A DNA stretch of 64,000 nt from Palsa-504 sp963834685 (GCA_963834685.1 CAWICW010000030.1:62001-126000); one strand, 5' to 3'; positions 26,309-35,058 are shown, counted from the first letter of the stretch. Numbers and translations are program-made. Notes: generated by a model from the sequence alone, not told the origin.

Positions 26309-26430
26309 ATGGCGTTGGACGCCGGCATCAGCGGCGTGTGCAAGGTGGACGGCGCCTTGGTGATGACTTCGTAGCCGACCAGGATGGCCAGTACGAACAG
26401 GTAGATATCAGACATCAGGCCTGTGGTCAT
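26197..26430 (-). pseudogene. pntAB: truncated transhydrogenase subunit PntAB (alpha part 2)
   Basis: YLFVLAILVGYEVITKAPST, LHTPLMPASNAIHGIVI is the first helix and the highly conserved loop of the small membrane subunit of proton-translocating NAD(P) transhydrogenase. Family homology ends at ~26,296; the remaining ~30 residues are antisense to the oxidoreductase fragment. The other two helices are lost, and no pntB follows. The ATG overlaps the pntAA stop (ATGA) as in intact operons. Confidence 0.75.
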
Positions 26431-27611
26431 CGACCGCCTTCCTGGGCGGACAGTCCGAGCGAGGCGGCCACCGCTGGGTGAATCACCTGGCCCTGGTGGG
26501 TGACGACCACGCCGGCCTGGATCTCGTCGGCGGGGTCGATCGTCAGCGTGCCGTCGCGGATCAGCTCGGCCAGCAACGCGGCGATATTGTGCGAATACGC
26601 GGTGGAGGCTGCCGTGGGGACCTGAGCGGGCAGGTTGCCGGCCCCGATGATCCGGGCGCCGTTCTCGGTCATGACGGTCTGGTCCGCCACCGAGCCCTCG
26701 ATGTTCCCGCCCAGGCTGCTCGCGGCCAAGTCGACCAGGACGGCGCCGACCTGCATACCCTTGACGGCTTCGGCGGTGACCAGCAGCGGCGGCCGCCGGC
26801 CCGGCACCTGAGCGGTGGCGATGACGACGTCGAAGCGGGCGATCTGCGCGGCGAGCTCGGCCTGCTGGGCGGACTGCTCGTCGGCCGTGAGCGCCCGGGC
26901 GTACCCGCCCTCGCCTGCCCCCGACGTGACCGAGTCGAGCTTCAGGAACCTGGCGCCGACGGATTCGATCTGGTCCTGGGTCTCGGGCCGGATGTCGTAG
27001 CCGGTTACCACGGCTCCAAGCCGACGGGCGGTGCCCATGGCTTGCAGGCCGGCTACGCCCGCGCCGAGCACGAGGACGCTGGCGGGCCGGCTCGTCCCGG
27101 CCGCGGTGATCAGCATGGGGAAGAACCGGCCGAAGTTATCGGCGGCGGCCAGCACCGCCTTGTAGCCGGCCACGTTCGCCTGCGAGGTGAGTGCGTCCAT
27201 GTACTGCGCCCGGCTTACCGTGCGCGGCAGCCCGTCCAGGCTGATCGCGGTCACCCCGGCCTCGGCCAGCTGACGGACCAGGTCCGGCTGGACGAGCGGC
27301 CGCAGCATGCCGATGACCGTCTGCCCGGCGCGCAACCGGGCGATCAGGTCCGGCCCGGGCGTGCCGACGCTGACGAGGATGTCGGCTCTGCTGATCGCCT
27401 CGTCCCGGCTGACGACTTCCGCGCCGACTCGTTCGTACGCCCCGTCGGGGAAGCACGCCGCGGCACCCGCGCCGGACTCCACGAGTACGTGTACCTGGCT
27501 GCGGGCCAGCACGGGGACGGACTCGGGCACCAGCGCAACACGCTGTTCGCCCGGCGCCGTTTCCCCGATGGCACAGACGGTGACGGTCGGCTCCGGCATG
27601 GGATCGCTCAT
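26427..27611 (-). CDS. pntAA: NAD(P) transhydrogenase subunit alpha (PntAA, NAD-binding)
   Basis: 394 residues, normal length for domain I. GETAPGEQRVALVPESVPVL opens the AlaDH/PNT N-domain, YMDALTSQANVAGYKAVLAA the hinge, VLVLGAGVAGLQAMGTARRL the NAD-binding Gly motif (GAGVAG), and TAQVPGRRPPLLVTAEAVKG and VLVDLAASSLGGNIE the conserved C-part. It binds NAD(H) in the proton-driven transhydrogenase, but the partner membrane subunits are truncated or absent here. It might be idle, or pair with subunits encoded elsewhere. A dormancy-type box lies 117 bases upstream. Confidence 0.93.
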   Translation of the reverse strand: MSDPMPEPTVTVCAIGETAPGEQRVALVPESVPVLARSQVHVLVESGAGAAACFPDGAYERVGAEVVSRDEAISRADILVSVGTPGPDLIARLRAGQTVIGMLRPLVQPDLVRQLAEAGVTAISLDGLPRTVSRAQYMDALTSQANVAGYKAVLAAADNFGRFFPMLITAAGTSRPASVLVLGAGVAGLQAMGTARRLGAVVTGYDIRPETQDQIESVGARFLKLDSVTSGAGEGGYARALTADEQSAQQAELAAQIARFDVVIATAQVPGRRPPLLVTAEAVKGMQVGAVLVDLAASSLGGNIEGSVADQTVMTENGARIIGAGNLPAQVPTAASTAYSHNIAALLAELIRDGTLTIDPADEIQAGVVVTHQGQVIHPAVAASLGLSAQEGGR

Positions 27612-27727
27612 GATGATGGCTGTCCTTCCCGCCCCGCGGCGCGCGGCCCGGATCCGTGCCTTATGGCCTCCCTTCTAGCTCACTCGCACCGCGGCGAGGA
27701 GGTGAGAGCCGAACGCCCGGGGATACC

Positions 27728-27741
27728 GGGACCAACGTCCC
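27728..27741. promoter_or_regulatory. DosR/DevR-like box
   Basis: GGGACCAACGTCCC with flanking CC and C, in the gap between pntAA (start 27,611) and the 3' end of the flavodoxin-like gene. One of the best matches in the window. Confidence 0.65.
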
Positions 27742-27861
27742 CGGCCACAGCCCTCGGGGCCATCGGCGGACATGATGTCCTGGATTTCCGGACCGCGACC
27801 CACAAGAACCACGGGCCACCGCTTGCGCGAGTGATCAACCAGATCACGAACGTCGCGACGG

Positions 27862-28401
27862 TTACCTGGCCGGGATGACCAGGTCGGCCGCTGCCGCGAG
27901 CGCCGTCCCCCAGCGGCGGGCCCGCGAGGACTCCCCGTCGACCAGCGTGGACAGCTGGCTGACGACAAAGCTCTCCGGAGCCGCGATGAGCAGGTAACCG
28001 CGCCGCTTCAGCAGCCTGCTGATGCCGCGGCTGGCGCGGCCGGTCAATACGGGAATGCCAGCCAGCCGGGTGTCGAAGGCGGCGGCCAGCGCGTGCCCGT
28101 CGGCGAGGCCGCTGAGCCAGTCCCGCAGCCCCGGGCCGCTGGCGTCTTGGTCCAGGCTCAGTCCGCTGTCCGGCTTGGCGGCCGCCTTGGCCGCGAGCTG
28201 CCGGGACGGGGCGGTCGACAGACCGTGCATGTGGGTCGGCCCGCCCACGACGAGGAGATCGGCTTCGGCGAGGAGGTCCGCGGCGGCCGCGGCCACCGGG
28301 ACGAGGGTCACCTCGTAGGTACCGCGCAGGCCGTCCGCGATGTTGCTGGCGACGACGTGCGTGTTCCCGAACATCGATTCGTAAACCACCAGTGCGCGCA
28401 T
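27862..28401 (-). CDS. flavodoxin-like protein
   Basis: 179 residues starting MRALVVYESMFGNTHVVASN, the FMN phosphate-binding T/S-x-x-G-N-T-x loop of flavodoxins (ESMFGNT). LLVVGGPTHMHGLS and the later GYLLIAAPESFVV match the isoalloxazine loops. It is an electron carrier or quinone-reductase-like protein. The ATG at 28401 is preferred (AAGGA upstream); a GTG at 28410 is possible. A box with one good and one weaker half-site lies ~83 bases upstream. Confidence 0.85.
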   Translation of the reverse strand: MRALVVYESMFGNTHVVASNIADGLRGTYEVTLVPVAAAAADLLAEADLLVVGGPTHMHGLSTAPSRQLAAKAAAKPDSGLSLDQDASGPGLRDWLSGLADGHALAAAFDTRLAGIPVLTGRASRGISRLLKRRGYLLIAAPESFVVSQLSTLVDGESSRARRWGTALAAAADLVIPAR

Positions 28402-28483
28402 GCTGATCACGTCCTTGGAACCAGTCGCTTCCAGCGCAGCCCACCCGCCGCCGGCCGGCCAGAGGCGGGGGTCCCGCGGAGCC

Positions 28484-28497
28484 GGGACTAACGTCGG
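28484..28497. promoter_or_regulatory. DosR/DevR-like box, one degenerate half
   Basis: GGGACTAACGTCGG lies upstream of the flavodoxin-like gene and after the pta stop. The left half-site is perfect and the right half has one mismatch. Confidence 0.45.
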
Positions 28498-28514
28498 CTG
28501 GGCGGTCTGTCTGG

Positions 28515-30596
28515 TTACGCGGGTTGCCCTTCGCGGGCCTGGATGGCGGTCAGGGCGATGGTGTAGATGATGTCGTCGACCAGGGCGCCGCGGCTGAGGT
28601 CGTTCACCGGCTTGGCCAGGCCCTGCAGCATCGGGCCGATGCTGATCACCTGAGCGCTGCGCTGGACTGCCTTATAGGTCGCGTTGCCGGTGTCCAGGTC
28701 GGGGAAGATGAAGACGGTGGCGTGGCCGGCGACTGGGCTGCCGGGTCGTTTGGCCTGGCCGACCGAGGCGATGGCGGCGGCGTCGTACTGTAGCGGGCCG
28801 TCGACGGCCAGGCCGGGTTCGCGTTCGCGGACGATCCGGGTGGCATCGGCGACCTTGTCCACGCCGGTGCCGGCGCCGGAGATTCCGGTGCTGAAGCTGA
28901 TCATCGCGACCCGGGGCTCGATGCCGAAGGCCCGTGCGGAGGCAGCGCTCTGGATGGCGATGTCGGCCAGGTCATCGGCGCTGGGCTGGGGGTTGATCGC
29001 GCAGTCCCCGTACACGACCACTTCGTCGGGCAGGCACATGAAGAAGACCGAGGACACCAGCCGGCAGCCGGGGCTGGTGCCCAGGATCTGCAGCGCGGGA
29101 CGGACGGTGGCCGCGGTGGTATGCGCCGCGCCGCAGACCAGCCCGTCGGCCTCGCCCTGGCGGAGCATCATGGTGCCGACCGTAATCGGGTCGGCCAGGT
29201 GCTCGCGGGCCACTTCCACGGTCCAGCCCTTGGACCGCCGCAGCTCCGCCAGCGGGGCGACGTAGCGCTCGGCGACGGCTCGCGGGTCCACGATGGTGAC
29301 GCCGCCGGGCAGTCGCAGCCCGAGGTGCCTAGCCTGCGCGGCCACCTCGCCGGGCGCGCCCAGCAGCAGGCAGCGGGCGATGCCGCGCTCGGCGCACGCG
29401 ACCGCGGCCCGCATGGTGCGCGGCTCGGTGCCTTCGGGCAGGACCACGAGCGCCCCGGCGGCGCGGGCCCGTTCGACCAGCTGGTACCGGAACGCGGCGG
29501 GGCTGAACCGCCGCGGCCGGGACGTGCCGGTCAGCGACCCCAGCCAGGACGGATCCAGCGCGTCGGCGATGGTGTCCGTCACGCCCTCGATCCGGTCCAG
29601 GTCGTCGACGGGTACGCCCGGGTCCAGGTCCCGCACCCGGGTCGCGGTCTGGTAGCTGTCGGACTCCACCAGCAGGACCGGCAGGCCGGCCGCCGCGGTG
29701 GCCCGGGTGAGCAGGCTGACCTGCGGATCGGGCGCGGTCCCGGCGCTCAGCAGCAGGGCGGCCAGGTGGGTTCCGCTCAGCTCGGCCAGGTAGGCGGCCA
29801 TGATGACCTCATGCCGGTCGCCCGGGACCACGACCAGCCGCCCGGTGTCCAGGACGCGGATTCCGCCCGGGATGCCCCGCGCCATCACCGCCACGTCCTT
29901 GATCCGCCGGGACAGATCGCCTTCGTGCAGGACTTCCGGATGCAGCTCGCGGACCAGGTCACGGACCCGCAGCCACGTCAGCTCGGGGCGATGCGGCACT
30001 GCCGCGATCAGGCGGAGCTCGTGCTCAGCCAGCGCGCCCCGCAGCCCGGCGGCCGCGGCGGCATCAGCCCCGGGCAGGCCGTGGACCACGCAACCGACCA
30101 CTCTCGCCTGCTCGCCGGAGCGGTATCCGCTGGCCGCGATCGCGAACTGCTCGGCGAGGGCGTCCGCGTCGCCATCGGCGGGCCAGCTGCCGGCCAGCAC
30201 GACATCAGCATCCAGCGCCCGGGCCAGCGCCTGGTTCAGCGAACTGGCATACAGCCTGCGGGGCCCCGGACTGAGCCCCTCCACCACCACCACATCGGAC
30301 TCGTCGTAGATCGGCTCCCAGGCGGCGACGATCTTCTCCATCACCACGTCCAGCCCGCCCTCGCCCAGCTCCGATTCCAGCTCGGCGGTACTCAGCGGCT
30401 CCGGGGGACGCAACGCGGTGGCCGCGGTCACCCGCGCGACCGAACGATCCGGGCCGCCGTCAGGCCGGGGCTGGGCCACCGGCTTGACGAAAGCCACCCT
30501 CACACCCCGCCGGTCCAGGGCCCGCAGCAACCCCAGGCACGTCCTGGCCAGGCCCACGCCCTCAGCCGCAGGCGCCACGAGCAAACTCCGGGCCAT
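28515..30596 (-). CDS. pta: phosphate acetyltransferase, long form
   Basis: 693 residues in three parts: an N-terminal P-loop/BioD-like domain (~1-230), a DRTGG-type regulatory domain (~235-350), and the catalytic PTA domain (~375-690) with AAGALVVLPEGTEPRTMRAA, DGLVCGAAHTTAATVRPALQ, SSVFFMCLPDEVVVYGDCAI and NATYKAVQRSAQVISIGPML. The usual GSTGVGKT loop of the N-domain reads VAPAAEGVGLAR, so nucleotide binding there may be lost. It interconverts acetyl-CoA and acetyl phosphate. No ackA is adjacent. AGGAG precedes the ATG. It would supply substrate-level ATP in oxygen limitation. Confidence 0.95.
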   Translation of the reverse strand: MARSLLVAPAAEGVGLARTCLGLLRALDRRGVRVAFVKPVAQPRPDGGPDRSVARVTAATALRPPEPLSTAELESELGEGGLDVVMEKIVAAWEPIYDESDVVVVEGLSPGPRRLYASSLNQALARALDADVVLAGSWPADGDADALAEQFAIAASGYRSGEQARVVGCVVHGLPGADAAAAAGLRGALAEHELRLIAAVPHRPELTWLRVRDLVRELHPEVLHEGDLSRRIKDVAVMARGIPGGIRVLDTGRLVVVPGDRHEVIMAAYLAELSGTHLAALLLSAGTAPDPQVSLLTRATAAAGLPVLLVESDSYQTATRVRDLDPGVPVDDLDRIEGVTDTIADALDPSWLGSLTGTSRPRRFSPAAFRYQLVERARAAGALVVLPEGTEPRTMRAAVACAERGIARCLLLGAPGEVAAQARHLGLRLPGGVTIVDPRAVAERYVAPLAELRRSKGWTVEVAREHLADPITVGTMMLRQGEADGLVCGAAHTTAATVRPALQILGTSPGCRLVSSVFFMCLPDEVVVYGDCAINPQPSADDLADIAIQSAASARAFGIEPRVAMISFSTGISGAGTGVDKVADATRIVREREPGLAVDGPLQYDAAAIASVGQAKRPGSPVAGHATVFIFPDLDTGNATYKAVQRSAQVISIGPMLQGLAKPVNDLSRGALVDDIIYTIALTAIQAREGQPA

Positions 30597-30679
30597 CTGG
30601 TTCTCCTAACGGTAGCGTCCAAGAGCCGTCGATTGCGAGGAACGGCTGGGTCTCCGCCGGCGCGGGCGTTCGGTCTCCA

Positions 30680-31150
30680 TCAGAAGGACCCGATGTCGTC
30701 GAGGATGGCGGCCGCCGCGACGGCTATGGCCTCGGCGACGGCGGGGGTGAGGCCGGTGCCCTGGGTCAGGTCAGCGGCTTCGATCGCGTGCACGATCAGG
30801 CGGCCGGGCATCTGGTCCAGGGCCAGGGCCAGGGCGATCGCGTCATCGAGGCCGAGGCCGTGCGAGCTTGCCGTGCGGGCGATGCCGGCTCCGGGGCGGT
30901 CTACGACGAAACGGTGGATCCGGCCCGGGTGCGGCGGCTGGGCGCGGACCGCGTCGACGACCACGGCCAGCGCGGCCCCGGTCCAGGCCTCGATCAGCCG
31001 CGTGGGCTCGCCGTCGGTGATCACGAGTTCGACGCCGTCGGGCACGAGGTCACGCAGCCGGCTGATTACCGCGGGACCGGCGCCGTCGTCGCGGCGGAAC
31101 TCGTTGCCGACGCCGATCACCACGGCCGGCTCGCGGCCGGGACCTGACAC
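30680..31150 (-). CDS. NiFe hydrogenase maturation protease (orphan)
   Basis: 156 residues from the GTG at 31150 (GGAG about ten bases before it). VVIGVGNEFRRDDGAGPAVI is the HyaD/HycI-type start with the nickel-binding Asp/Glu, and VVVDAVRAQPPHPGRIHRF and SSHGLGLDDAIALA the second conserved region with the His. Such proteases clip the C-terminus of the hydrogenase large subunit after Ni insertion. The only hydrogenase sequence here is the remnant directly upstream, which overlaps this gene's start. Either a hydrogenase elsewhere is the client, or the protease is a leftover. Confidence 0.88.
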   Translation of the reverse strand: MSGPGREPAVVIGVGNEFRRDDGAGPAVISRLRDLVPDGVELVITDGEPTRLIEAWTGAALAVVVDAVRAQPPHPGRIHRFVVDRPGAGIARTASSHGLGLDDAIALALALDQMPGRLIVHAIEAADLTQGTGLTPAVAEAIAVAAAAILDDIGSF

Positions 31151-31338
31151 GGGTACCACGCTCCGTTCGGTGTCAATAATGATCTTTCTGCGGTCAGGTC
31201 CGGGAAGTGAGCCGGGCAGGAGATGCAGGGGTCGTGGTTGCGGATGGCCTGCTCGCACTGGCGGGTGAGCTCGGCGTCATCGAGATCGAGCCGGGCTAGT
31301 TCCTTGACCGATAGGACCCGGTCGTTCGTATGTGTCAT
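31117..31338 (-). pseudogene. NiFe hydrogenase large-subunit remnant
   Basis: 73 residues. The second half (LTRQCEQAIRNHDPCISCPA, HFPDLTAERS) is the C-terminal active-site region of group 3-type large subunits with the D-P-C-x-x-C nickel ligands. The start (MTHTNDRVLSVKELARL) looks like the same gene's N-terminus. About 350 residues between, including the other Cys pair, are missing. The ATG overlaps the stop of the KdpD-like gene (31335-31338), and the 3' end runs into the maturation protease gene, so operon structure survived the deletion. Confidence 0.7.
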
Positions 31339-33572
31339 GTCGGCTGCATCTCTTCGTCCGGATCGTTCGCCCGCGCCGGCGCGCCCGACGGCAGGCGCGC
31401 GGCGGCGGGCAGGATGATGATCACGGTGCGGCTGCCGGAAGGAGCGCGCTCGCAGCGGAGCGCGATACCCATCGCCTCGGCTAGATCGGTGGCCAGCCTG
31501 AGCGCCAGGCTGGCCGAGCCGCCGCGTTCGTCTGGGCCCTGATCGGTGATGCAGATCTCCACCTGGCCCTTCGAACTGGAGGCAGTGAGCACTGGCGGCG
31601 GGCCCGCCGGGCTGCGGCGGGCGGCATCGGCCAGCAGGCTGGTCAGGATCCTGGTGAGGAGCGTGGCGTCGGCGATCACGTCGGGCAGGTCCTCGGCCAG
31701 GCTGAGGGTGACCTCCTGGCGGCCCGGCCCCAGGTCGTCCATGCAGGCGGCCAGCACCTCGTCGAGGTCGACCGGCCGCAGATAGGTTTCGACCGCTCCC
31801 GCGTGCAGCCGACTGAGGTCCCGCAGGTCATCCACCAGCCTGCTCACCTGGTCCACCGCGCGGGCCGCCTCGGCAAGCAGCCGCACCCGGTCCCCCGGGG
31901 TGAGTACGATTCGGTGGTCCCCGGATGCCGCCAGCGTGGTCAGCGCCGTCCGGGCGACGGCGAGTTGCTCATGGGCGTTCTCGCCGGTCGCGGCGAGCAG
32001 GGCCGTCCGGCTTCGCAGGTCTGCCGCGTGCCAGGCGGCCTCGGTATCCTGCTCTTCCAGCTCTTCCAGCCGCCGGGAGCTGACGCCGGTCACGATCTCG
32101 GCCGCGCAGGAGCGGAGCACCCGCAGGTCCTCCCGGTTCGGGACGTGCCCACGAGCGGCCAGTGTCATGGTCCCGTCGACCGGCACCTCTAGGTCGGCTC
32201 CGGGTCCCTCCGGCGGCCGCTCGCCCGCGCTGGCCACGACGTCGCAGCCGACCCCGTCCGGCCGCTGTTCCAGCAGGCTGATCGCGGCCAGGCCGAACAT
32301 CTGGCGGATCTCCTCGAGCAGGGCGGGCGGGTCACCGTGCCCGCGCAGCGCGGCGGCGGCGAGCCGGGTGAGGGCCGTCGCCTCCGCGCTGGCCCGCCGG
32401 GCCTGTGCCCGGCGGGACCGCAGCCCGGCCAGCGACCGGACGAGCGACCACCCGCCCGTGGCCGTCCGGTCGCGGCCGACCAGGTGCACGTCGATGTGCC
32501 CGGCCCGACGGGCCAGCCTGGTGGGGATGCTCTTCCCCGAGAACAAGGTGAGCACCCGGCCGCGCAGGCTCGCGCCAAGCACGATCTGGGTCGCGTTCTC
32601 GGCTCGGGCGAACCGCAGCAGCGTCTCGGGAATGTCCTCCCCCGGAATCAGCTGGAAGCTGCCGCCGACCGAGGCCAACAGCGCGCGCTGGGTGTCGAGC
32701 GCCCGGTCCGGCCCGGCGGCCAGGCCGTCGTCCTGGTCCACGTGCACCGCGAGCAGGTCGCTGCCCGGAGTGCGAGCGGCGATCCGGGCGGCCCGCCTGA
32801 TGACGGCCTCATCGCCCTTCTCCCCGGCGATGCCGACCACGATCCGCTCCCGGGTCTCCCACGGCGCGGCGATGCCGTGCTCGGCCCGGTACCGCTGCAT
32901 GCCCTCCTCCACCCGGTCGGCCACCCACAACAGGGCCAGCTCACGCAGTGCGGTGAGGTTCCCCGGCCGGAAGTAGTGGGTCAGCGCGGCCTCGATCCGG
33001 TTCGGCGGGTAGACGTTGCCGTGCACCATCCGGCGCCGCAGCGCCTCGGGAGTCATGTCGACCAGCTCGATCTGGTCGGCGCGGCGCGCGACGTCGTCGG
33101 GCAGGGTCTCGTGCTGCTCCACGCCGGTGACCTGCCTGGCCACGGTGCTGAGCGATTCCAGGTGCTGGATGTTCAGCGTGGTGATGACGTCGATGCCGGC
33201 CTCGAGCAGCTCATCGACATCCTGCCATCGCTTGGCGTTCCGGCTGCCGGGCACGTTGGTGTGGGCGAGTTCGTCGACCAGGGCGACCTGCGGGTGCCGG
33301 GCCAGCACAGCGTCCAGGTCCATCTCGGTCAAGGTCACGCCACGGTAGTTCACCGCGCGCCGCGGCACGATCTCCAGACCCTCGGCCATCGCCGCGGTCA
33401 GCCGCCGGCCGTGGCACTCGATCAGGGCCCCGACCAGGTCCGTGCCGCGCGCCCGGCGGCGCTGACCCTCGGCGAGCATCGCGTAGGTCTTCCCCACCCC
33501 CGGCGCCGCGCCGAGATAAATGCGAAGCTTCCCCCGGCCGTGCCCGCGCTCGGCCTGATACGACGTCGCCAT
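31335..33572 (-). CDS. KdpD-like sensor without membrane helices and with a degenerate kinase core
   Basis: 745 residues. The N-terminal KdpD domain is intact (~15-225): GAAPGVGKTYAMLAEGQRRR and VALVDELAHTNVPG. The Usp-type domain (~240-370) is intact too: ERIVVGIAGEKGDEAVIRRA, QIVLGASLRGRVLTLFSGKS. The four-helix membrane segment expected next is absent; a GAF-like part follows. At the phosphorylation site ALLAATGENAHEQLAVARTA replaces the A-x-S-H-D-L-R-T-P-L pattern, so the phospho-accepting His is missing. The N-box Asn is Asp (LLADAARRSP) and the ATP lid is eroded. It is probably a signalling pseudokinase or nucleotide sensor; no kdpFABC or kdpE is nearby. Confidence 0.85.
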   Translation of the reverse strand: MATSYQAERGHGRGKLRIYLGAAPGVGKTYAMLAEGQRRRARGTDLVGALIECHGRRLTAAMAEGLEIVPRRAVNYRGVTLTEMDLDAVLARHPQVALVDELAHTNVPGSRNAKRWQDVDELLEAGIDVITTLNIQHLESLSTVARQVTGVEQHETLPDDVARRADQIELVDMTPEALRRRMVHGNVYPPNRIEAALTHYFRPGNLTALRELALLWVADRVEEGMQRYRAEHGIAAPWETRERIVVGIAGEKGDEAVIRRAARIAARTPGSDLLAVHVDQDDGLAAGPDRALDTQRALLASVGGSFQLIPGEDIPETLLRFARAENATQIVLGASLRGRVLTLFSGKSIPTRLARRAGHIDVHLVGRDRTATGGWSLVRSLAGLRSRRAQARRASAEATALTRLAAAALRGHGDPPALLEEIRQMFGLAAISLLEQRPDGVGCDVVASAGERPPEGPGADLEVPVDGTMTLAARGHVPNREDLRVLRSCAAEIVTGVSSRRLEELEEQDTEAAWHAADLRSRTALLAATGENAHEQLAVARTALTTLAASGDHRIVLTPGDRVRLLAEAARAVDQVSRLVDDLRDLSRLHAGAVETYLRPVDLDEVLAACMDDLGPGRQEVTLSLAEDLPDVIADATLLTRILTSLLADAARRSPAGPPPVLTASSSKGQVEICITDQGPDERGGSASLALRLATDLAEAMGIALRCERAPSGSRTVIIILPAAARLPSGAPARANDPDEEMQPT

Positions 33573-33599
33573 CGGCTGATCCTCTCCGTTCCCGATCAT

Positions 33600-33900
33600 C
33601 CCATCCAGGCCAGCATGCCCGGCTGATACCCGCCAGGACCCGAAGACCCCCGACCCGGCCCGCCCCGGCCGGGAGGCCGTACCGCCGGTCCGGCCCGTAA
33701 CCCCGCCTCCTTACTGCGGGTCCTTCCCGCCGCTTCCATGCCATCGCGCCGGTACCGCGCCCGCCAGAGCCGATGGTCCCGCCTGCCAGTGACCGGCGAC
33801 CTGAGGAACCCGTGGTGTTTCAGCCCTTGGTCCCGCGCAGCCGCCGCCCGGTCACGATTCCGGGGACGATGCGAAGGAAATGGTCCCGTGCGCCCGGTGC
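33600..33900. other. intergenic region upstream of the KdpD-like gene
   Basis: No gene is supported in these ~300 bases. Two weak dormancy-type elements can be seen: AGGACCCGAAGACC at 33635-33648, and on the minus strand GGGACCAAGGGCTG at 33821-33834. They may drive the KdpD-like operon and the decayed PPOX gene respectively. Confidence 0.3.
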
Positions 33901-33984
33901 CTACGACTCCAGGCCGAGCTTGTCCAGCTGGGCGATGTCCGCCGCATCGGTCACTTCCTCGCAGCGGCCGACCACCGTGACGCT
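33901..33984 (-). pseudogene. PPOX-family 3' remnant
   Basis: Between a dormancy-like half-box and the CBS gene's stop, the minus strand reads SVTVVGRCEEVTDAADIAQL, DKLGLES then TAG. This is the V-x-G-x-A/C-x-x-V-x-D strand-turn of pyridoxamine-phosphate-oxidase-like proteins. Only 27 codons remain, with no start. It directly abuts the CBS gene's stop codon. Confidence 0.45.
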
Positions 33985-34461
33985 CTAGCCGGACTGACCC
34001 ACCACAGCAGGTGATGTTCCCTCGTCGGGCCGGAGGAAGACTCGCAGCAGGTTCCGCGGACCGACGACACCGAGCAGCTGCCCGCTCTCGTCGACCACCA
34101 GCAGGAAGGCGATGGCGTGCCGCTCCATCAGCCGGGCCGCCTCGGCCACGGTGGCGTCGGGCCGCACCGTCAGCGGGGCTGTGCTCATGATCTCCCCGGC
34201 GGTCTCGGCCGTGGCGATGTCCCGCCGCGCCCGGTAGTTCAGGTGAACCGAGTGCCGGCCGTCTGGGTCGCGCTGAAGCTCTTCCTTCCTGAGCAGGTCG
34301 GTCTCGGCCACGATGCCGAGGACCTTGCCCCGGAAGCTGAGCACCGGCACGACGCTGACGTCCGCCTTGACCAGCAGGTCAGCCACGTGCTTCAGCGGTG
34401 TGGCCGGGGTGACCGTCGCCGGGTCGGCCGTCATGACCTCCCGAACCTCGTAATGACGCAT
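33985..34461 (-). CDS. CBS-pair protein
   Basis: 158 residues, two CBS modules and nothing else: VREVMTADPATVTPATPLKH with VSVVPVLSFRGKVLGIVAET, and IMSTAPLTVRPDATVAEAAR with IAFLLVVDESGQLLGVVGPR. Residues around R-N-L-L-R-V-F-L resemble the end of the longer CBS-BON protein at 6556. It probably senses adenine nucleotides and modulates a partner. The ATG at 34461 is preferred because GGAGGGAGC sits at the right distance; a GTG at 34464 is the alternative. Confidence 0.9.
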   Translation of the reverse strand: MRHYEVREVMTADPATVTPATPLKHVADLLVKADVSVVPVLSFRGKVLGIVAETDLLRKEELQRDPDGRHSVHLNYRARRDIATAETAGEIMSTAPLTVRPDATVAEAARLMERHAIAFLLVVDESGQLLGVVGPRNLLRVFLRPDEGTSPAVVGQSG

Positions 34462-34549
34462 CACGAGCTCCCTCCGTCAGGTCCAGGCCATCATTCGCGG
34501 CACACGCTCGGTAGGGTCGCACTTCCCGTGGCAGGCGGACGAACAGCCT

Positions 34550-34563
34550 GGCCCAAAGGTCCC
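34550..34563. promoter_or_regulatory. DosR/DevR-like box
   Basis: GGCCCAAAGGTCCC, ~90 bases upstream of the CBS gene on the minus strand and after the stop of the next gene. Confidence 0.5.
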
Positions 34564-34590
34564 TGGAGCCGGAGGCCGTGCGATCCGCGC

Positions 34591-34992
34591 TTACGGCGCG
34601 GCGCTGACCCGATGCGATCCGTAGACGGCGTCCTGCACCGTCCAGATGGCCGAGGTCAGCGTGTCAAACCGGCGCAGATACCGGCGCATCTCGCCGCAGT
34701 CCCCCGCTCGGGCCGCGCCGATCGCGTCGTCGGCCGCGGCCGCCAGCCGGTCCAGCCGCACCCGGAGGAACGTACCGTTCCCCGGATGATCGCTACTGAC
34801 GCCCGCAGCGGTCAGCGCGGCGCAGCCGGCGGCCTCGGCTTCGGCGAGCACGATCCCGGTCGCCTGGGCGACCTCGACGACGACCCAGCGCGGAAGGGGA
34901 GCGCCCGCCTCGCCCTGGGCCAGCATCTGCAAGCTGATCAGGGGCGCCATGCAACGAGCCTGATGATCGTGTATCTGGTCGGCGATCGACAT
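34591..34992 (-). CDS. hypothetical helical protein
   Basis: 133 residues, predicted all-helical, with a conserved-looking start (MSIADQIHDHQARCMAPLIS) and an Asp/Arg-rich middle (FLRVRLDRLAAAADDAIGAA). No family is recognised. It has its own well-formed dormancy-type box 67 bases upstream, which is the main hint at its role. There is no signal peptide or membrane segment. Confidence 0.65.
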   Translation of the reverse strand: MSIADQIHDHQARCMAPLISLQMLAQGEAGAPLPRWVVVEVAQATGIVLAEAEAAGCAALTAAGVSSDHPGNGTFLRVRLDRLAAAADDAIGAARAGDCGEMRRYLRRFDTLTSAIWTVQDAVYGSHRVSAAP

Positions 34993-35058
34993 GGCAGCTG
35001 AGAACCTTTCGCGAGTACGACGGGTCTCATTTCATGGCAGCCTCCGGCCGTGGACCTA

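Noticed and set aside
29121..31268. 715-codon open frame on the plus strand
   Set aside because: It is antisense to pta and the maturation protease, which have clear family motifs. Long antisense frames are expected at this GC content.
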